Source of the DNA: Phaeodactylum tricornutum CCAP 1055/1
Taxonomy: Eukaryota; Bacillariophyta; Bacillariophyceae; Surirellales; Neidiaceae
Reading direction: 5' to 3'
DNA: 64,000 nucleotides
Assembly: GCF_000150955.2 (NCBI RefSeq)
Contig: NC_011673.1
Span: 310,001-374,000, forward strand
This document shows positions 54,245 to 63,412 of this stretch, piece by piece; position 1 is the stretch's first letter, and every line of letters begins with the position of its first letter. The notes below the pieces were generated by a model. It was not told the DNA's origin. It searched no databases and saw only the letters and a program-made list of their open reading frames with translations. Position numbers and translations under genes: made by a program.

Positions 54245-55040
54245 GGTCGAAATCAAAAAAATGGTAGGCTCGTCGTTGTGTGGACGTGCGAAAACCGCGA
54301 GGGATGACGCAGACTGTCGTCGCACATTTATATTATGCACGATGACGGAAAGTACCCGGAAAACTGCATGATCGTCGTAGATATCATTTGTGACTATGAA
54401 AAACTCTATGCGAAAAAGTGAAATGACCTGATAATTTTGTATCATAACAGTAAAGCCTACTCTAGCATGCGTGCAACGCCTCTTTCTTTGTTCACGTGAA
54501 TGGCCAAGATTGATGTGCAGTTTACAGTCAGTTGGTTGTTTGGCGTGAGAACTATGCAGACACTCTTTTTCATGCACAAGGCCTGTGTTTGGGCACTACT
54601 TCCTGACTGACTGACTGACTGACTGACTGACTGTGAACTTGATCCGTATTTTCAGCCCTTGGATGTAGCCACTTTAAACAAGCAATATTATGCCACTCCA
54701 ACATCAAAGTTTCCTCTGTTGCTCCCTTGCCAGCCAAGGAATTGCATTGCTGCACAGACGAAGGTTCGAACAGACAATCAAATGGATTCGCTAGCTGTAA
54801 ACATATTGAAAAGGCAAAATGGGTTGAGTTAGCCAGGGTCCATCCGATAAAAAGATCTCATCCTGAAGTAAAAATTTAGGAGAAGAATATCAAGGAATTG
54901 TACATCGAGAAGGTTCTCTTGATTTAAGCAATTCTGCCTCCAAATTGCTGTTAGCATGTACTGCTATGGTCAGTTATACCCGGGCCTAACCCGAAATTTG
55001 TAGTCTACGATTTCTCATATTATGCTTGGGATTAGGTTAA
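54245..55040. other. Intergenic region upstream of mEF-G1
   Basis: The first part should be the mEF-G1 promoter. A simple (CTGA)n repeat lies at 54603-54633. No gene is seen; the relic described at 55041 follows. Confidence 0.4.
54603..54633. repeat. (CTGA)n microsatellite
   Basis: About 7.5 perfect tandem copies of CTGA in 31 bp. Simple repeat; no function implied. Confidence 0.9.
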
Positions 55041-55226
55041 CTCAGAAAAGACTTTGCGCAATTCGGGAGTCTGTTCAAGCATAAGCAGGTTCCAAACAAT
55101 GCAGAAAAGATGCAGCAATACATTGAGAAACAACACCAGACTTATTTGATGGGGCTGAAGGATAACTACAAGAACAGCTCTGATTGCAAGTGCTACGAAA
55201 GGAGATTGCCTTTTAAATATATTTAA
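55041..55226 (+). pseudogene. Relic of a helicase-associated (HA) domain
   Basis: A 61-codon frame without a start codon, closed by stops at both ends. It reads RKDFAQFGSLFKHKQVPNNA then EKMQQYIEKQHQTYLMGLKD. The F..F....VP.N......Y...Q...Y pattern is that of one unit of the helicase-associated domain, a repeat common in diatom genomes. Nothing upstream continues the frame, so it is a leftover fragment. Weak evidence from a single unit. Confidence 0.35.
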
Positions 55227-55237
55227 TGTTGATTTAT

Positions 55238-55912
55238 TTATTTCTCAGCCTGTCGAAAGCATTCCCCCGAATTATCCGTCTTCTTTTTCAGTAACTCACC
55301 GGTCAATGTGACCGCTGGCGGGAAGGGGCCAGAGGGTAGGACGACCGCCAAGTACCCGTCCAGAAGCGGGTCTTCGGCGATAGATCGCGGTAGTCTAGCC
55401 TTCGGCTCTGTGAGGCTAGGATTCACTTCCAATACTGTTCCCCAAACATTCGACAGCAAAGGAACACAATGTTGTTGACCACCCTTTAGAAAAGATATTG
55501 TTGCAATAACGTCATTTGGATGCACACTTCCTTCCATTTGCTTGCCTTTGAGCATTTTGGCCTGTTGTTTGCGTTTGGTGGCGGCACTTTCCTGAGCCGC
55601 AGGCGACTCTTGGATCAGAAGTTGAAGGGATTGCGTGTTGGGAGGCAGATGGTTTCCCGCCGTCACCACTACTAGTCCATTAGCATGCTTGTGTACTACC
55701 TGTGAAATAATATCCGTGCAGCTATAGGCGTCGTTGGCATCCTTGGGTTTGCTGTCGCTTCGTTCCACAGTGTACGATTCCGCAAAGTATCGGTGGGGAG
55801 TTCCGGGTCGTCCCGTGGATAGGATAGGGACGAAACGAACTTGAGCGTATGCTTGCTTATAGGCATCATCGCGGTCTTCGTGTGAACGCTTCCGACCGTT
55901 CTGCTTTCCCAT
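55238..55912 (-). CDS. Abitram/FAM206 homologue
   Basis: A single exon. I chose the ATG at 55912 (MGKQNGRKRSHEDRDDAYKQ, 224 residues); an in-frame ATG at 55975 would add a hydrophobic extension of 21 residues. The family pattern is visible: PHRYFAESYTVERSDSK, the strand ANGLVVVTAGNHLPPNTQSL, a Lys-rich loop KRKQQAKMLKGKQMEGSV, and the most conserved C-terminal block NVWGTVLEVNPSLTEPKARL with DPLLDGYLAVVLPSG. FAM206/Abitram proteins have a fold like biotinyl/lipoyl H-proteins and are linked in animals to actin and nuclear speckles; the basic cellular role is unknown. The assignment rests on the C-terminal block. Confidence 0.7.
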   Translation of the reverse strand: MGKQNGRKRSHEDRDDAYKQAYAQVRFVPILSTGRPGTPHRYFAESYTVERSDSKPKDANDAYSCTDIISQVVHKHANGLVVVTAGNHLPPNTQSLQLLIQESPAAQESAATKRKQQAKMLKGKQMEGSVHPNDVIATISFLKGGQQHCVPLLSNVWGTVLEVNPSLTEPKARLPRSIAEDPLLDGYLAVVLPSGPFPPAVTLTGELLKKKTDNSGECFRQAEK

Positions 55913-56253
55913 GGTGCTGCTACCATGCGTACATTCGAGCAAAATAGGAAAAAAGGACGTAAATTTGAGATACATTTTTCAGTAGATGTTTTCACACATT
56001 TGATTGGTCGACATGAAGAGATAATCAATATATACAGTTATTTCGCTTCGAACTTGCTACTTCACAACCAAATGAGATGAATACCGGATTCCTTTCTGTC
56101 TGTTTTTTGAGTAGCGAAAAAAGGATTTTACAATGCATTCCCGTTTCATATCCAATCATGTAACCAGAGCCAAGTAATCCTTATTCCCTCCCTCATTATG
56201 AGGTGTGCGATGTTCTTCGCGTGACATTCTGGTGTGAACGTCTTTTGTCCGTA
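55913..56253. other. Divergent intergenic region
   Basis: Promoter-sized gap between the Abitram homologue (minus) and the Sua5/YrdC gene (plus). AT-rich, no gene seen. Confidence 0.4.
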
Positions 56254-57621
56254 ATGCTTCATCGATCGTTCACATGTAGATCAGTGGGGGGCAGCACAGG
56301 AATTGTTGCCAAGAGCATGCCATATAGAGGAGTTCTCTCTTTCCTTGCGCTCCGACGTGTCTCGACAGTGGCGGGGCTGATGCTACTGGCGATTGTTTCT
56401 TCGACATCACGTAGTTTTTCACTTCAATCCCTCCTCCCCACTTACTTGACGAGACGCAAATTCTTCCGCTCAAAACTTTGCCAGTCTATGTCTGCTATTC
56501 ACGGAAATGGCAAGTCTTTTGCCACAAATGTCAGAGCCAAGCGCGTCACTCTTCAGGACTTGGATGCCTGCGGGGGCCGGTTACGCCGAGGGGATCTGGT
56601 TTCCTTCCCGACGGAAACGGTCTACGGCTTGGGGTGTCACGCGTTGGACGAATTGGCCTGCCGGAAAGTATTCGCCGCTAAAGAACGACCCCTAACGGAT
56701 CCATTGATTGTGCACGTCAACGAGGAAGCCAAAGCGCAAGAGCTTTGGCAAGCTACTGCTGATTCGCTGGAAGGGCGGATACTCGCATGTTTAATACACG
56801 AGTTTTGGCCGGGTCCATTGACCCTCGTCGCCAAAGCCACAAGTTCCGTTCCGTCCGTGCTCATGGCAGGGACCGGGTTTGTTGCTTGTCGAAGTCCATC
56901 ACATCCAACGGCGAGAGCTTTAATTGCGAGCGCCGGCGTTCCCATTGCGGCACCGAGTGCGAACAAGTTTGGACACGTTTCGCCAACGTGCGCAGATCAT
57001 GTTTTTGACGATTTGCGCTACGAAGACGTATGGATTGTGGAAGAAGATGAACCGCTGCAAGTAGGCGTGGAAAGTTCCGTCGCCAAACTAGAAATGCAAG
57101 ATAAGGCCAGGGGCGTTTTGACCGTCCTGCGGCAGGGAGCAATCTCGGTTTTGGATTTACAGCGGTGTTTACGCAAGGCCAATATTGACAGTGTTCAAGT
57201 ACGCGCCAATACTAGCCGCTCCACGTCAGACGAGGAGGCAAATGTGGCGCCTGGGCAGACCGTTCGTCATTATTCCCCAAATATCCCTAGTTTTCTGGTA
57301 TCCAAGTACTGCGTCGAAAGTTATATGAATGATGGCAATCAAAGCAAGCTTGCTGATACTGTAATTGTGGACTACGGAGAGACGATGCTGTCGTGGAAAG
57401 AATATTGTGCAGCTTATCGTGATTTGAGTTCAGTGGCGGATTCAACGAAAGCCGCCCAGGCTGTATTTGATACACTTCGATGGGCCGAGCAGGTAGAAGG
57501 AGCTTCCCGTGTGCTATTTCCCGATCTAGAGGTCGATGACGAAAGCGATGCTCTTATTTTAGCAGTCAAAGACAAGCTGACTAGAGCAGCCAGTGGAGTG
57601 GTACTGGAATCCTTGTCCTAG
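56254..57621 (+). CDS. SUA5: Sua5/YrdC threonylcarbamoyl-AMP synthase
   Basis: The frame is open from 56203 (a GTG); the first ATG is 56254 (MLHRSFTCRSVGGS, 455 residues) and a second at 56317 (MPYRGVLSFLALRRVSTVAG). The YrdC domain is clear: RRGDLVSFPTETVYGLGCHA, KVFAAKERPLTDPLIVHVNE, then EFWPGPLTLVAKATSSVPSV, FVACRSPSHPTARALIASAG and VPIAAPSANKFGHVSPTCAD. A Sua5 C-terminal region follows with VAPGQTVRHYSPNIPSFLV. The enzyme makes threonylcarbamoyl-AMP from Thr, bicarbonate and ATP for the t6A37 tRNA modification. The N-terminus is hydrophobic with Arg and Ser (VSTVAGLMLLAIVSSTSRSF), so an organellar presequence is likely. Mitochondrion or plastid cannot be decided here. Confidence 0.92.
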   Translation: MLHRSFTCRSVGGSTGIVAKSMPYRGVLSFLALRRVSTVAGLMLLAIVSSTSRSFSLQSLLPTYLTRRKFFRSKLCQSMSAIHGNGKSFATNVRAKRVTLQDLDACGGRLRRGDLVSFPTETVYGLGCHALDELACRKVFAAKERPLTDPLIVHVNEEAKAQELWQATADSLEGRILACLIHEFWPGPLTLVAKATSSVPSVLMAGTGFVACRSPSHPTARALIASAGVPIAAPSANKFGHVSPTCADHVFDDLRYEDVWIVEEDEPLQVGVESSVAKLEMQDKARGVLTVLRQGAISVLDLQRCLRKANIDSVQVRANTSRSTSDEEANVAPGQTVRHYSPNIPSFLVSKYCVESYMNDGNQSKLADTVIVDYGETMLSWKEYCAAYRDLSSVADSTKAAQAVFDTLRWAEQVEGASRVLFPDLEVDDESDALILAVKDKLTRAASGVVLESLS

Positions 57622-58533
57622 ACTTCAATGGCAAACGCATTGCATGGTGTCTATAGTGATTGAACAAAGTGTACTTATACCTAGCGAATTCGAAGACACG
57701 CGTAATGTAGCTTTTTGCTTGTAGCCACCTGTAATGGTTCGCGATACCTCTAGGAGAGCCATCGCTGTAAATAATAATCATGCGGTACAGTGTAAGAATT
57801 CTACCATTCATTCCATTGTTGTCTGTTACTCATCGTAGTTCTTACATTAACAGTAAAAGTAATCTGTGTCCGTCCTTTGTATTGGGTAGGAGGATTGGCT
57901 TCGCTGCGCGAAGTAGTCAAAATTCCTAGGGGGGAGCAGAAGGAGCCAACATCGCAAGGACCTGTCGATAGCGGTTTGTATCGCTGACTGTGAGAGAGCG
58001 ATGACTGCGTATGACGAAAAATATATAATGTAAACATTTGCAACGTGGCCAAGTGTCAAAACAACAACAAAAATACGATCGCAAATGCCGGAAGTGGAAA
58101 CGATTGTTCTGGAATCGTCGTGACCTATTATATAAATAGCCAGTAGGACATTTCTGTTAGGAGACGGTCGGATAGAGAGTTGAATTGTAAGTATAAATGG
58201 CATATCCGGGACTTTACTTATGAGTATTCACTGTTGCATGAAGATTCGGTGGCATTGACTGGCGAGAGACATCGAAAATCAACACGAACCAATCGCCGTC
58301 GGGGAGTTGCGAACGACGAGTTTCGATTGGGTTTGCTGCCTGCACTTGCGATCGGTGACACGCGAAAACCAAAAGACCGAGTTCGCACCACATCCGCACC
58401 GGCTAGTTTAGATTCGGAGTGTTTCGTTGTTAGCTCACAATCAGTAGGCCAACAGATCGTCACACGTTGTTCAGTCGCGGAAACGGTTCTAAGATTGCCT
58501 TCATACAGGGATTTCGAATATTCGCTCACACAA
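57622..58533. other. Upstream region of the FYVE/RING gene
   Basis: No gene is seen between 57622 and 58180. From 58180 the frame of the next gene is open but contains no ATG before 58534, so it may include a 5' exon or a longer N-terminus read through a GTAAGT-containing stretch near 58187. Confidence 0.4.
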
Positions 58534-59754
58534 ATGAAGACTTCGTCGCGTGTTCACATCCGAAATCGTGTGGTCGTCGAACCCGAACTTCATCTCCATA
58601 CCGTCGACATCACCGAAGCCATGAGATTACGTGGGGATTCGGGGGCCTCACGTCGAGCAACAGCGCCAATGACTTCGGACTTTGATCTTGCCGTCATGCC
58701 GCGCGAGAAAATTTTTTCTCGATCTCTTCATTCATGGTCTGCACATCATTCTCTGACGACGAACAACTGGATTGCTACGATCGCTCCCGCGTCGAGCCCC
58801 TCCGAACCGGGCAGTAGCAACAAGGCCCGCTACGTACAAATTCCTTTTCCTTCGGAGCGGGAAGCTCGTAGGTTTTGCAAGGCGTACTCTCCCCCCAGGC
58901 TCAGTACCGCTGCTCTCTGTCAGCTTTGTCAGCTTACGCCGCAAGCCGCTCGTCACTGCCGAAATTGCGGGGTCACCGTCTGTGACAGCTGTTCCACGCG
59001 TTGGGGCATTCGGATGGTTCCCAAGACCTACAACCCACAGTTGCTAACTACTACTGTCCGAGTGTGCAAGTCCTGCGATTGGCTGTCCAATGCGTTCTGC
59101 ATGGCGTTACTTCAAGGTCGTTACGAAGATGTCTTAACAATCGTCGAAACGGGCAACGTTAATCTCCGTACCTGCTTTGCGGACATTCATCAGGAAGCCA
59201 TGTTTCCTGTCCACTGTGCCATTCTTGGGGGTTCGCTCGCCACGCTGCAGTGGTTGGTGGAGATGCAAGGATGTCCCTTGTCAGTCAAGAAGGATCCCAA
59301 AACGAATCGGGCCTTGTCGTTGCAAACATCCGCTTCCCGCACCTTGCTCGATCTTGCGATGAAAGGACGTCCCAAAATTGACATCCTAGTGTACCTCATA
59401 CAAAACGGATTGAGCATTAGTGATGTACATGATCCATCGCTGGCCCCTAAAACCCTAGAAGTCGTTCTAAAAGCGGGCTTTCCCATTCACTCTATCGATA
59501 CGCTCATGCCCGATATGCCTGTCAAAACCGACGAATCGGACAAAAAATTCGATGTCAGCCGCAACAAATCTTTGGTGTACGAGGAATCCGTTGCGACACT
59601 TGAAGACGCTTGCGTCTTGTGCTGCGAACGCTCTACGGATTGTGTGCTTATCCCTTGTGGACATCAGATTTGTTGTACCGATTGCGGTCACCAACTCACT
59701 TCTTGTCCGGTGTGCAAGATAAATTGCAGCGTACTGCGAGTCTATCGTCAGTAG
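58534..59754 (+). CDS. FYVE-like zinc finger, ankyrin and RING protein (plus-strand copy)
   Basis: From the first in-frame ATG at 58534 (MKTSSRVHIRNRVVVEPE) the protein has 406 residues; the same frame is open upstream to 58180. A FYVE-like finger spans about residues 127-188: ALCQLCQLTPQAARHCRNCG, then VTVCDSCSTRWGIRMVPKTY and VRVCKSCDWLSNAF. It has the C2/CRNCG/CxxC/CxxC pattern but lacks the WxxD and RRHHCR motifs of classical PI3P-binding FYVE domains. Ankyrin-like helices follow (AMFPVHCAILGGSLATLQWL and RTLLDLAMKGRPKIDILVYL). The C-terminus is a C3HC4-type RING: CVLCCERSTDCVLIPCGHQ and ICCTDCGHQLTSCPVCK. It is probably an E3 ubiquitin ligase with a membrane- or lipid-directed N-terminal module. 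It faces its paralogue at 60073 tail to tail. Confidence 0.8.
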   Translation: MKTSSRVHIRNRVVVEPELHLHTVDITEAMRLRGDSGASRRATAPMTSDFDLAVMPREKIFSRSLHSWSAHHSLTTNNWIATIAPASSPSEPGSSNKARYVQIPFPSEREARRFCKAYSPPRLSTAALCQLCQLTPQAARHCRNCGVTVCDSCSTRWGIRMVPKTYNPQLLTTTVRVCKSCDWLSNAFCMALLQGRYEDVLTIVETGNVNLRTCFADIHQEAMFPVHCAILGGSLATLQWLVEMQGCPLSVKKDPKTNRALSLQTSASRTLLDLAMKGRPKIDILVYLIQNGLSISDVHDPSLAPKTLEVVLKAGFPIHSIDTLMPDMPVKTDESDKKFDVSRNKSLVYEESVATLEDACVLCCERSTDCVLIPCGHQICCTDCGHQLTSCPVCKINCSVLRVYRQ

Positions 59755-60072
59755 TGGACGTAGGAGCCATCAGCAACGCAGCGCACTGGAAACCGTTTCT
59801 GAGTCTAGATTTGCAGTCCGTACTCATTTTTAAATCACACTGACAATTGAGCATTTTTTAATTCGGAGGCACAGCCAATTTTGACTACTTACTACTAGAC
59901 CAAAAGACAAGCTCATACACTACCATAAAAATCTACATAAAAGCCTTACGTGTGACAAAACTATACGCAACAGATCCTTCTGAACTAAGTGTTTTTGCTG
60001 ATGGGGTCGTTTCGGTATGGCATGGCCAACAACACGAAGTGCAAGCGTACCTTCGGTCTTAATTTCTTCTTT
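59755..60072. other. Convergent 3' region between the FYVE/RING paralogues
   Basis: This 318-bp gap separates the two stop codons and is presumably shared 3' UTR. No gene or obvious inverted repeat is seen in it by eye. Confidence 0.4.
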
Positions 60073-61806
60073 TCATACTTTAAATACTCGCATGAAGGAG
60101 GTCGGCATGGCGCAAACTGGACAACGGGACAAGTGCTCGCTGCAGTCCAGACAACAGACTTGATGACCGCAAGGGGTAGCCACGCAACTTCAGAGCGAAG
60201 AGTAACAATTAAAGGTGAGCAACGAAGTCTCGCTAGGTAGAGACGAACATATTCAGGCGAGAGTGAAGGACGTACTCGATATTGGCGTCAAAGCAAATGA
60301 TACCTGTGGACAAACAAGTTGGATAAATGAGAATCTTCTGAGGCTAAGACGGGTTTCAGTAAGTACACCTACATTCATTTTCATCCTGCCGACCATCGTA
60401 CGAAAAAGAACCTCTACCGGGTCGGCTAATTGCTCCGAAATTGCGAGCTTCTTCACTTAGAGTACGCCCACCTGGCAAATCTCTCTCGCTACCCTGTTCG
60501 CGGTCAGGAATAGGCACTGGTACAACGTTTTGATACTCTGAAGAAAGCGGGCTCGTCGTGTCCCCCAAATCCGCCTCGGCGCTGTCATTGACTGTGGCGT
60601 CGTGATACAATGCTTCCGACACATCCATTTCGATGGCCTCGGTTGATGTTGTGGCGTTTGGTATGGCCCTTAGAGCAAGCTGAAGGTTTTGGACAAGCGT
60701 TTCGCGGGTTAGGGACTTCTCCTCTGCCAAAGAGAGGCCCTTCTCTACAACCAGATATCGAACGATTGGTATCAAGTTGTTTTCCATTGCGATTCCCAGC
60801 AACGACCGGCCCTTTGATGTCACAATTGCCGTATAGTTACAGATTCCATCCTTCGTCCTTCCATTGACTCGAACGGATTTTATGGGGCAGCAATTCTCGT
60901 CGACTAACCATCGCAAGATCGAAAGTGACTCACCGAGAACGCATGCGTGAACAGGGTAGAACAACTCTCCTTTGACCTAGAAGAAATGAAAATGAGTGGT
61001 GGCACTGCAATGCAGCCGGATTCCGTAGGCTGACTACGTACGTTTCCAAAAGGGCACACGATGTTGATGTTCCCAGTAGCGTAAAGAGCAACTGCCTTGT
61101 CCTGGTCACCATCCAAAAGAGCAAGACGAAAGCTGTTGCAAAGCCAATCACAGGCCTTGCATATGTTTACTGTCGCTGTTTTCTTTATGTTGTAAGTCTC
61201 CGGTACCATCTTTGCCGGCCAAGTCACGGTACAGTCTTTGCAGACGCAAACACCACAATTTCGGCAGTGACAGGCTCGACGGAAGACAGCAAACTTGGAC
61301 TGGCAGGTATTGCACAGTGGGTGGTTGGCGAACGGCTCCATCCGCGGAGGCGTCCAAGCTTGGGCCAAACATTTTGCCTGGCGTTCGGACGGCAAACTAA
61401 AAGCCCGCAAAGATTTAGACGCCTCCATGACATCGTTACTATCCAGAGCCTTTTGATTCGTCTGCAGAGTTGCGATCCACTTTTAAAAGAACAACGAACT
61501 ACGTATTAGCAACCCGAGACGAAGCTACGATAGAGCATCCAACACGAGCGCTGGAGAACGCACCATTTTTGTGGGCTGGCTGAAGATAACGGAAGCGGGA
61601 AGAAGTGTCCGGGAAACGATGTACCTCGCAGCTTCCCCATCAGCAAGACGCCTTCGACTGACAAACGGAGGTTTTGCATCACCGAACAAGGCCTCAAAGG
61701 CCTTGTTAGTACCGCGAGCTATGCTGCTGGAAAGCTTTTCGACAATTAAAAAAACTTCAGTGAGTTCGGTGGTAGAGTAAGGGGATATTCTGATGCTATG
61801 CGCCAT
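60073..61806 (-). CDS. FYVE-like zinc finger, ankyrin and RING protein (minus-strand copy)
   Basis: The last four exons are well supported: 61479-61042 (FYVE-like), 60976-60373 (ankyrin-like), 60303-60276 (28 nt) and 60187-60073. Introns are 65, 69 and 88 bp with GTACGT, GTAGGT and GTACGT donors. The FYVE part has LCNTCQSKFAVFRRACHCRN then CGVCVCKDCTVTWPAKMVPE and ICKACDWLCNSFRLALL, closely like the plus-strand paralogue. After the ankyrin part (FYPVHACVLGESLSILRWLV) and an acidic linker, the small exon joins to give ENECIICFDANIDCVATPCG, and the last exon HQVCCLDCSEHLSRCPVCAM, completing a C3HC4-type RING. The 5' end is unresolved: an exon with ATG at 61806 (MAHSIRISPYSTTELTEVFL) can be spliced to 61479 in phase from GT sites after 61564 or 61546. 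The long ORF just upstream may be a further exon. Confidence 0.75.
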
Positions 61807-63412
61807 ATGACATTACCACTTGTAGTTGTGAGGACGTCCTCTGGACTATCTGATTCCCTGTACTGCCGGCACTTCTGCCACTGGCGTTCGAAGCTTCTCT
61901 TTGTACCGTTTCGCTCCCCAAAGGAAGCTGCTCAGGAGAATCTCGAAGCCAATCAGGACGTGAGCTGTCTTCTTCCCCAACAGAAGAATTTCTGGTACTG
62001 GGTTCAGCAGTTTGTCTAGGAGGTGGGAGAGGCAACGGGAACGCGGACCCATTCCCCGTCTGTGCCGATGTATCATCTCTAAAGGAAGTATCTGTGCCTT
62101 CCATAGACAGTGAGCGTGTGAAAGGTGCTACCGTTGGAATGGAATCGACGGTTTCAGCGTTCAAAATAGTTGGAACCAGAAGAGCTGCGCGAACATTACC
62201 AAAACTAATAGGCTCTTCACCGTCAGAACCGCCATCTACAGTCTCAACTACAAAATCTACTTGCCGCAATTCATTTGGCTCGTCGCTTCTTGCTGTATTA
62301 CGGTCAAGATGTGACTCATTAGCCAGCGTGAAGGCAAAATTGTGGTCCGTTCCCACGAGCTCAGCTTCCGTTTCGTTCTCTGAAACCTCGGACGGATGTA
62401 TCTCTTCCTGAATCCCAAGAACTTCCGCTTCTTGGTCGGCGATAGGCTCTATTCCACTGTTGCTGTACTCGGAGAAGTCAACAGCTGCTGGTTTAACGTC
62501 AATCAAAGGCAAGGACGTATCCAGAACGAGAACCTGGGCTTCTTCCGTGTGCTTCCATGAAGGGATATCTTCTTCCGAAGCGAGGGGGGCACTGTCAATC
62601 ACAGTTGCCTCGGTAGCTTCATTGTCGACCGTTCTCAATGCTGAAAAGACTGCACTGACTGTGAATTCATCCGCTTCTGTACTTTCCACGTTTTCGTTGT
62701 CCATTGCATTGCTGACTGTCCTGGTGAAGTCCTGTCCAACCAGTTCCGCTCTAACGGCATCTTGGACAATTTCATTCGGATGCACGTCATACTCCGATAT
62801 AGCGACGACTGTCGCTTCTTGTCCATGCTTCTTGATGTTCTGTGCCACCAGTGGATCGCTCCTTTCTCCGGCGTAAGCTGCCCTCTTCATGGCAAGAATT
62901 TCTCTGTCTTCGACGGTCATTTCGTCCCAGGGATCATCGGACATTCTAGCCGAGCCGAGTACAACTGCTTCCTCAGTGAGAGTGTTCAGCGAGGCTTCAG
63001 CATAGGTTGATTCCACTCTGATATTTTCCGACTGCTCTCGTTTTCCTTGTTCAAGTTGTGCTGTTGTCGATATTCCATCAGCATCTTCAATCCGCGCAAC
63101 ATTCGGATAAAGAGAGGCACCAAATAATGGTAGACTTCCTGAAAAGCAAAAAGAACTAGATCGGTCGAAATTTAGTGACGCTCTAAAAATTTCTTCCACA
63201 CTTTCGCCGCGCTCCATACTGTCGATGCTGTTTATCCCCGGACAAGCAGTGCAATCTCCGTTCGCGGGCTGGTCTAAAGTACTCGCCTGGGTTTCATCGT
63301 TGTTGTCAATAGTATCCGAGACGGACGTCTCAACAAACGCACTCTGAATATCATCCAATGTGGGTGGTCTCAGCGAGCAGGACAGATGCTCAACCCCATC
63401 GACGGATGGCAT
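61796..63412 (-). CDS. Acidic protein with internal duplication, perhaps the 5' part of the FYVE/RING gene
   Basis: A frame of 538 residues from the ATG at 63412 (MPSVDGVEHLSCSLRPPT). It is rich in Glu, Asp, Ser and Thr, with no TM segment or known domain, and it looks disordered. It contains an internal duplication: QEATVVAISEYDVHPNEIVQ with RAELVGQD (about residues 198-228) recurs as QEAEVLGIQEEIHPSEV with EAELVGTD (about residues 327-356), a spacing of roughly 129 residues. The stop at 61796 overlaps the ATG of the next exon (61806) by 11 bp on the same strand. Two separate genes overlapping in this way are unlikely in a diatom, so I favour a spliced link to the FYVE/RING gene, but no unique junction is evident by eye. 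Confidence 0.6.
   Translation of the reverse strand: MPSVDGVEHLSCSLRPPTLDDIQSAFVETSVSDTIDNNDETQASTLDQPANGDCTACPGINSIDSMERGESVEEIFRASLNFDRSSSFCFSGSLPLFGASLYPNVARIEDADGISTTAQLEQGKREQSENIRVESTYAEASLNTLTEEAVVLGSARMSDDPWDEMTVEDREILAMKRAAYAGERSDPLVAQNIKKHGQEATVVAISEYDVHPNEIVQDAVRAELVGQDFTRTVSNAMDNENVESTEADEFTVSAVFSALRTVDNEATEATVIDSAPLASEEDIPSWKHTEEAQVLVLDTSLPLIDVKPAAVDFSEYSNSGIEPIADQEAEVLGIQEEIHPSEVSENETEAELVGTDHNFAFTLANESHLDRNTARSDEPNELRQVDFVVETVDGGSDGEEPISFGNVRAALLVPTILNAETVDSIPTVAPFTRSLSMEGTDTSFRDDTSAQTGNGSAFPLPLPPPRQTAEPSTRNSSVGEEDSSRPDWLRDSPEQLPLGSETVQREASNASGRSAGSTGNQIVQRTSSQLQVVMSYGA

Noticed and set aside
54603-54633. (CTGA)n tract as a possible regulatory or recombination element
   Set aside because: Simple microsatellite; nothing beyond the repeat supports a function.
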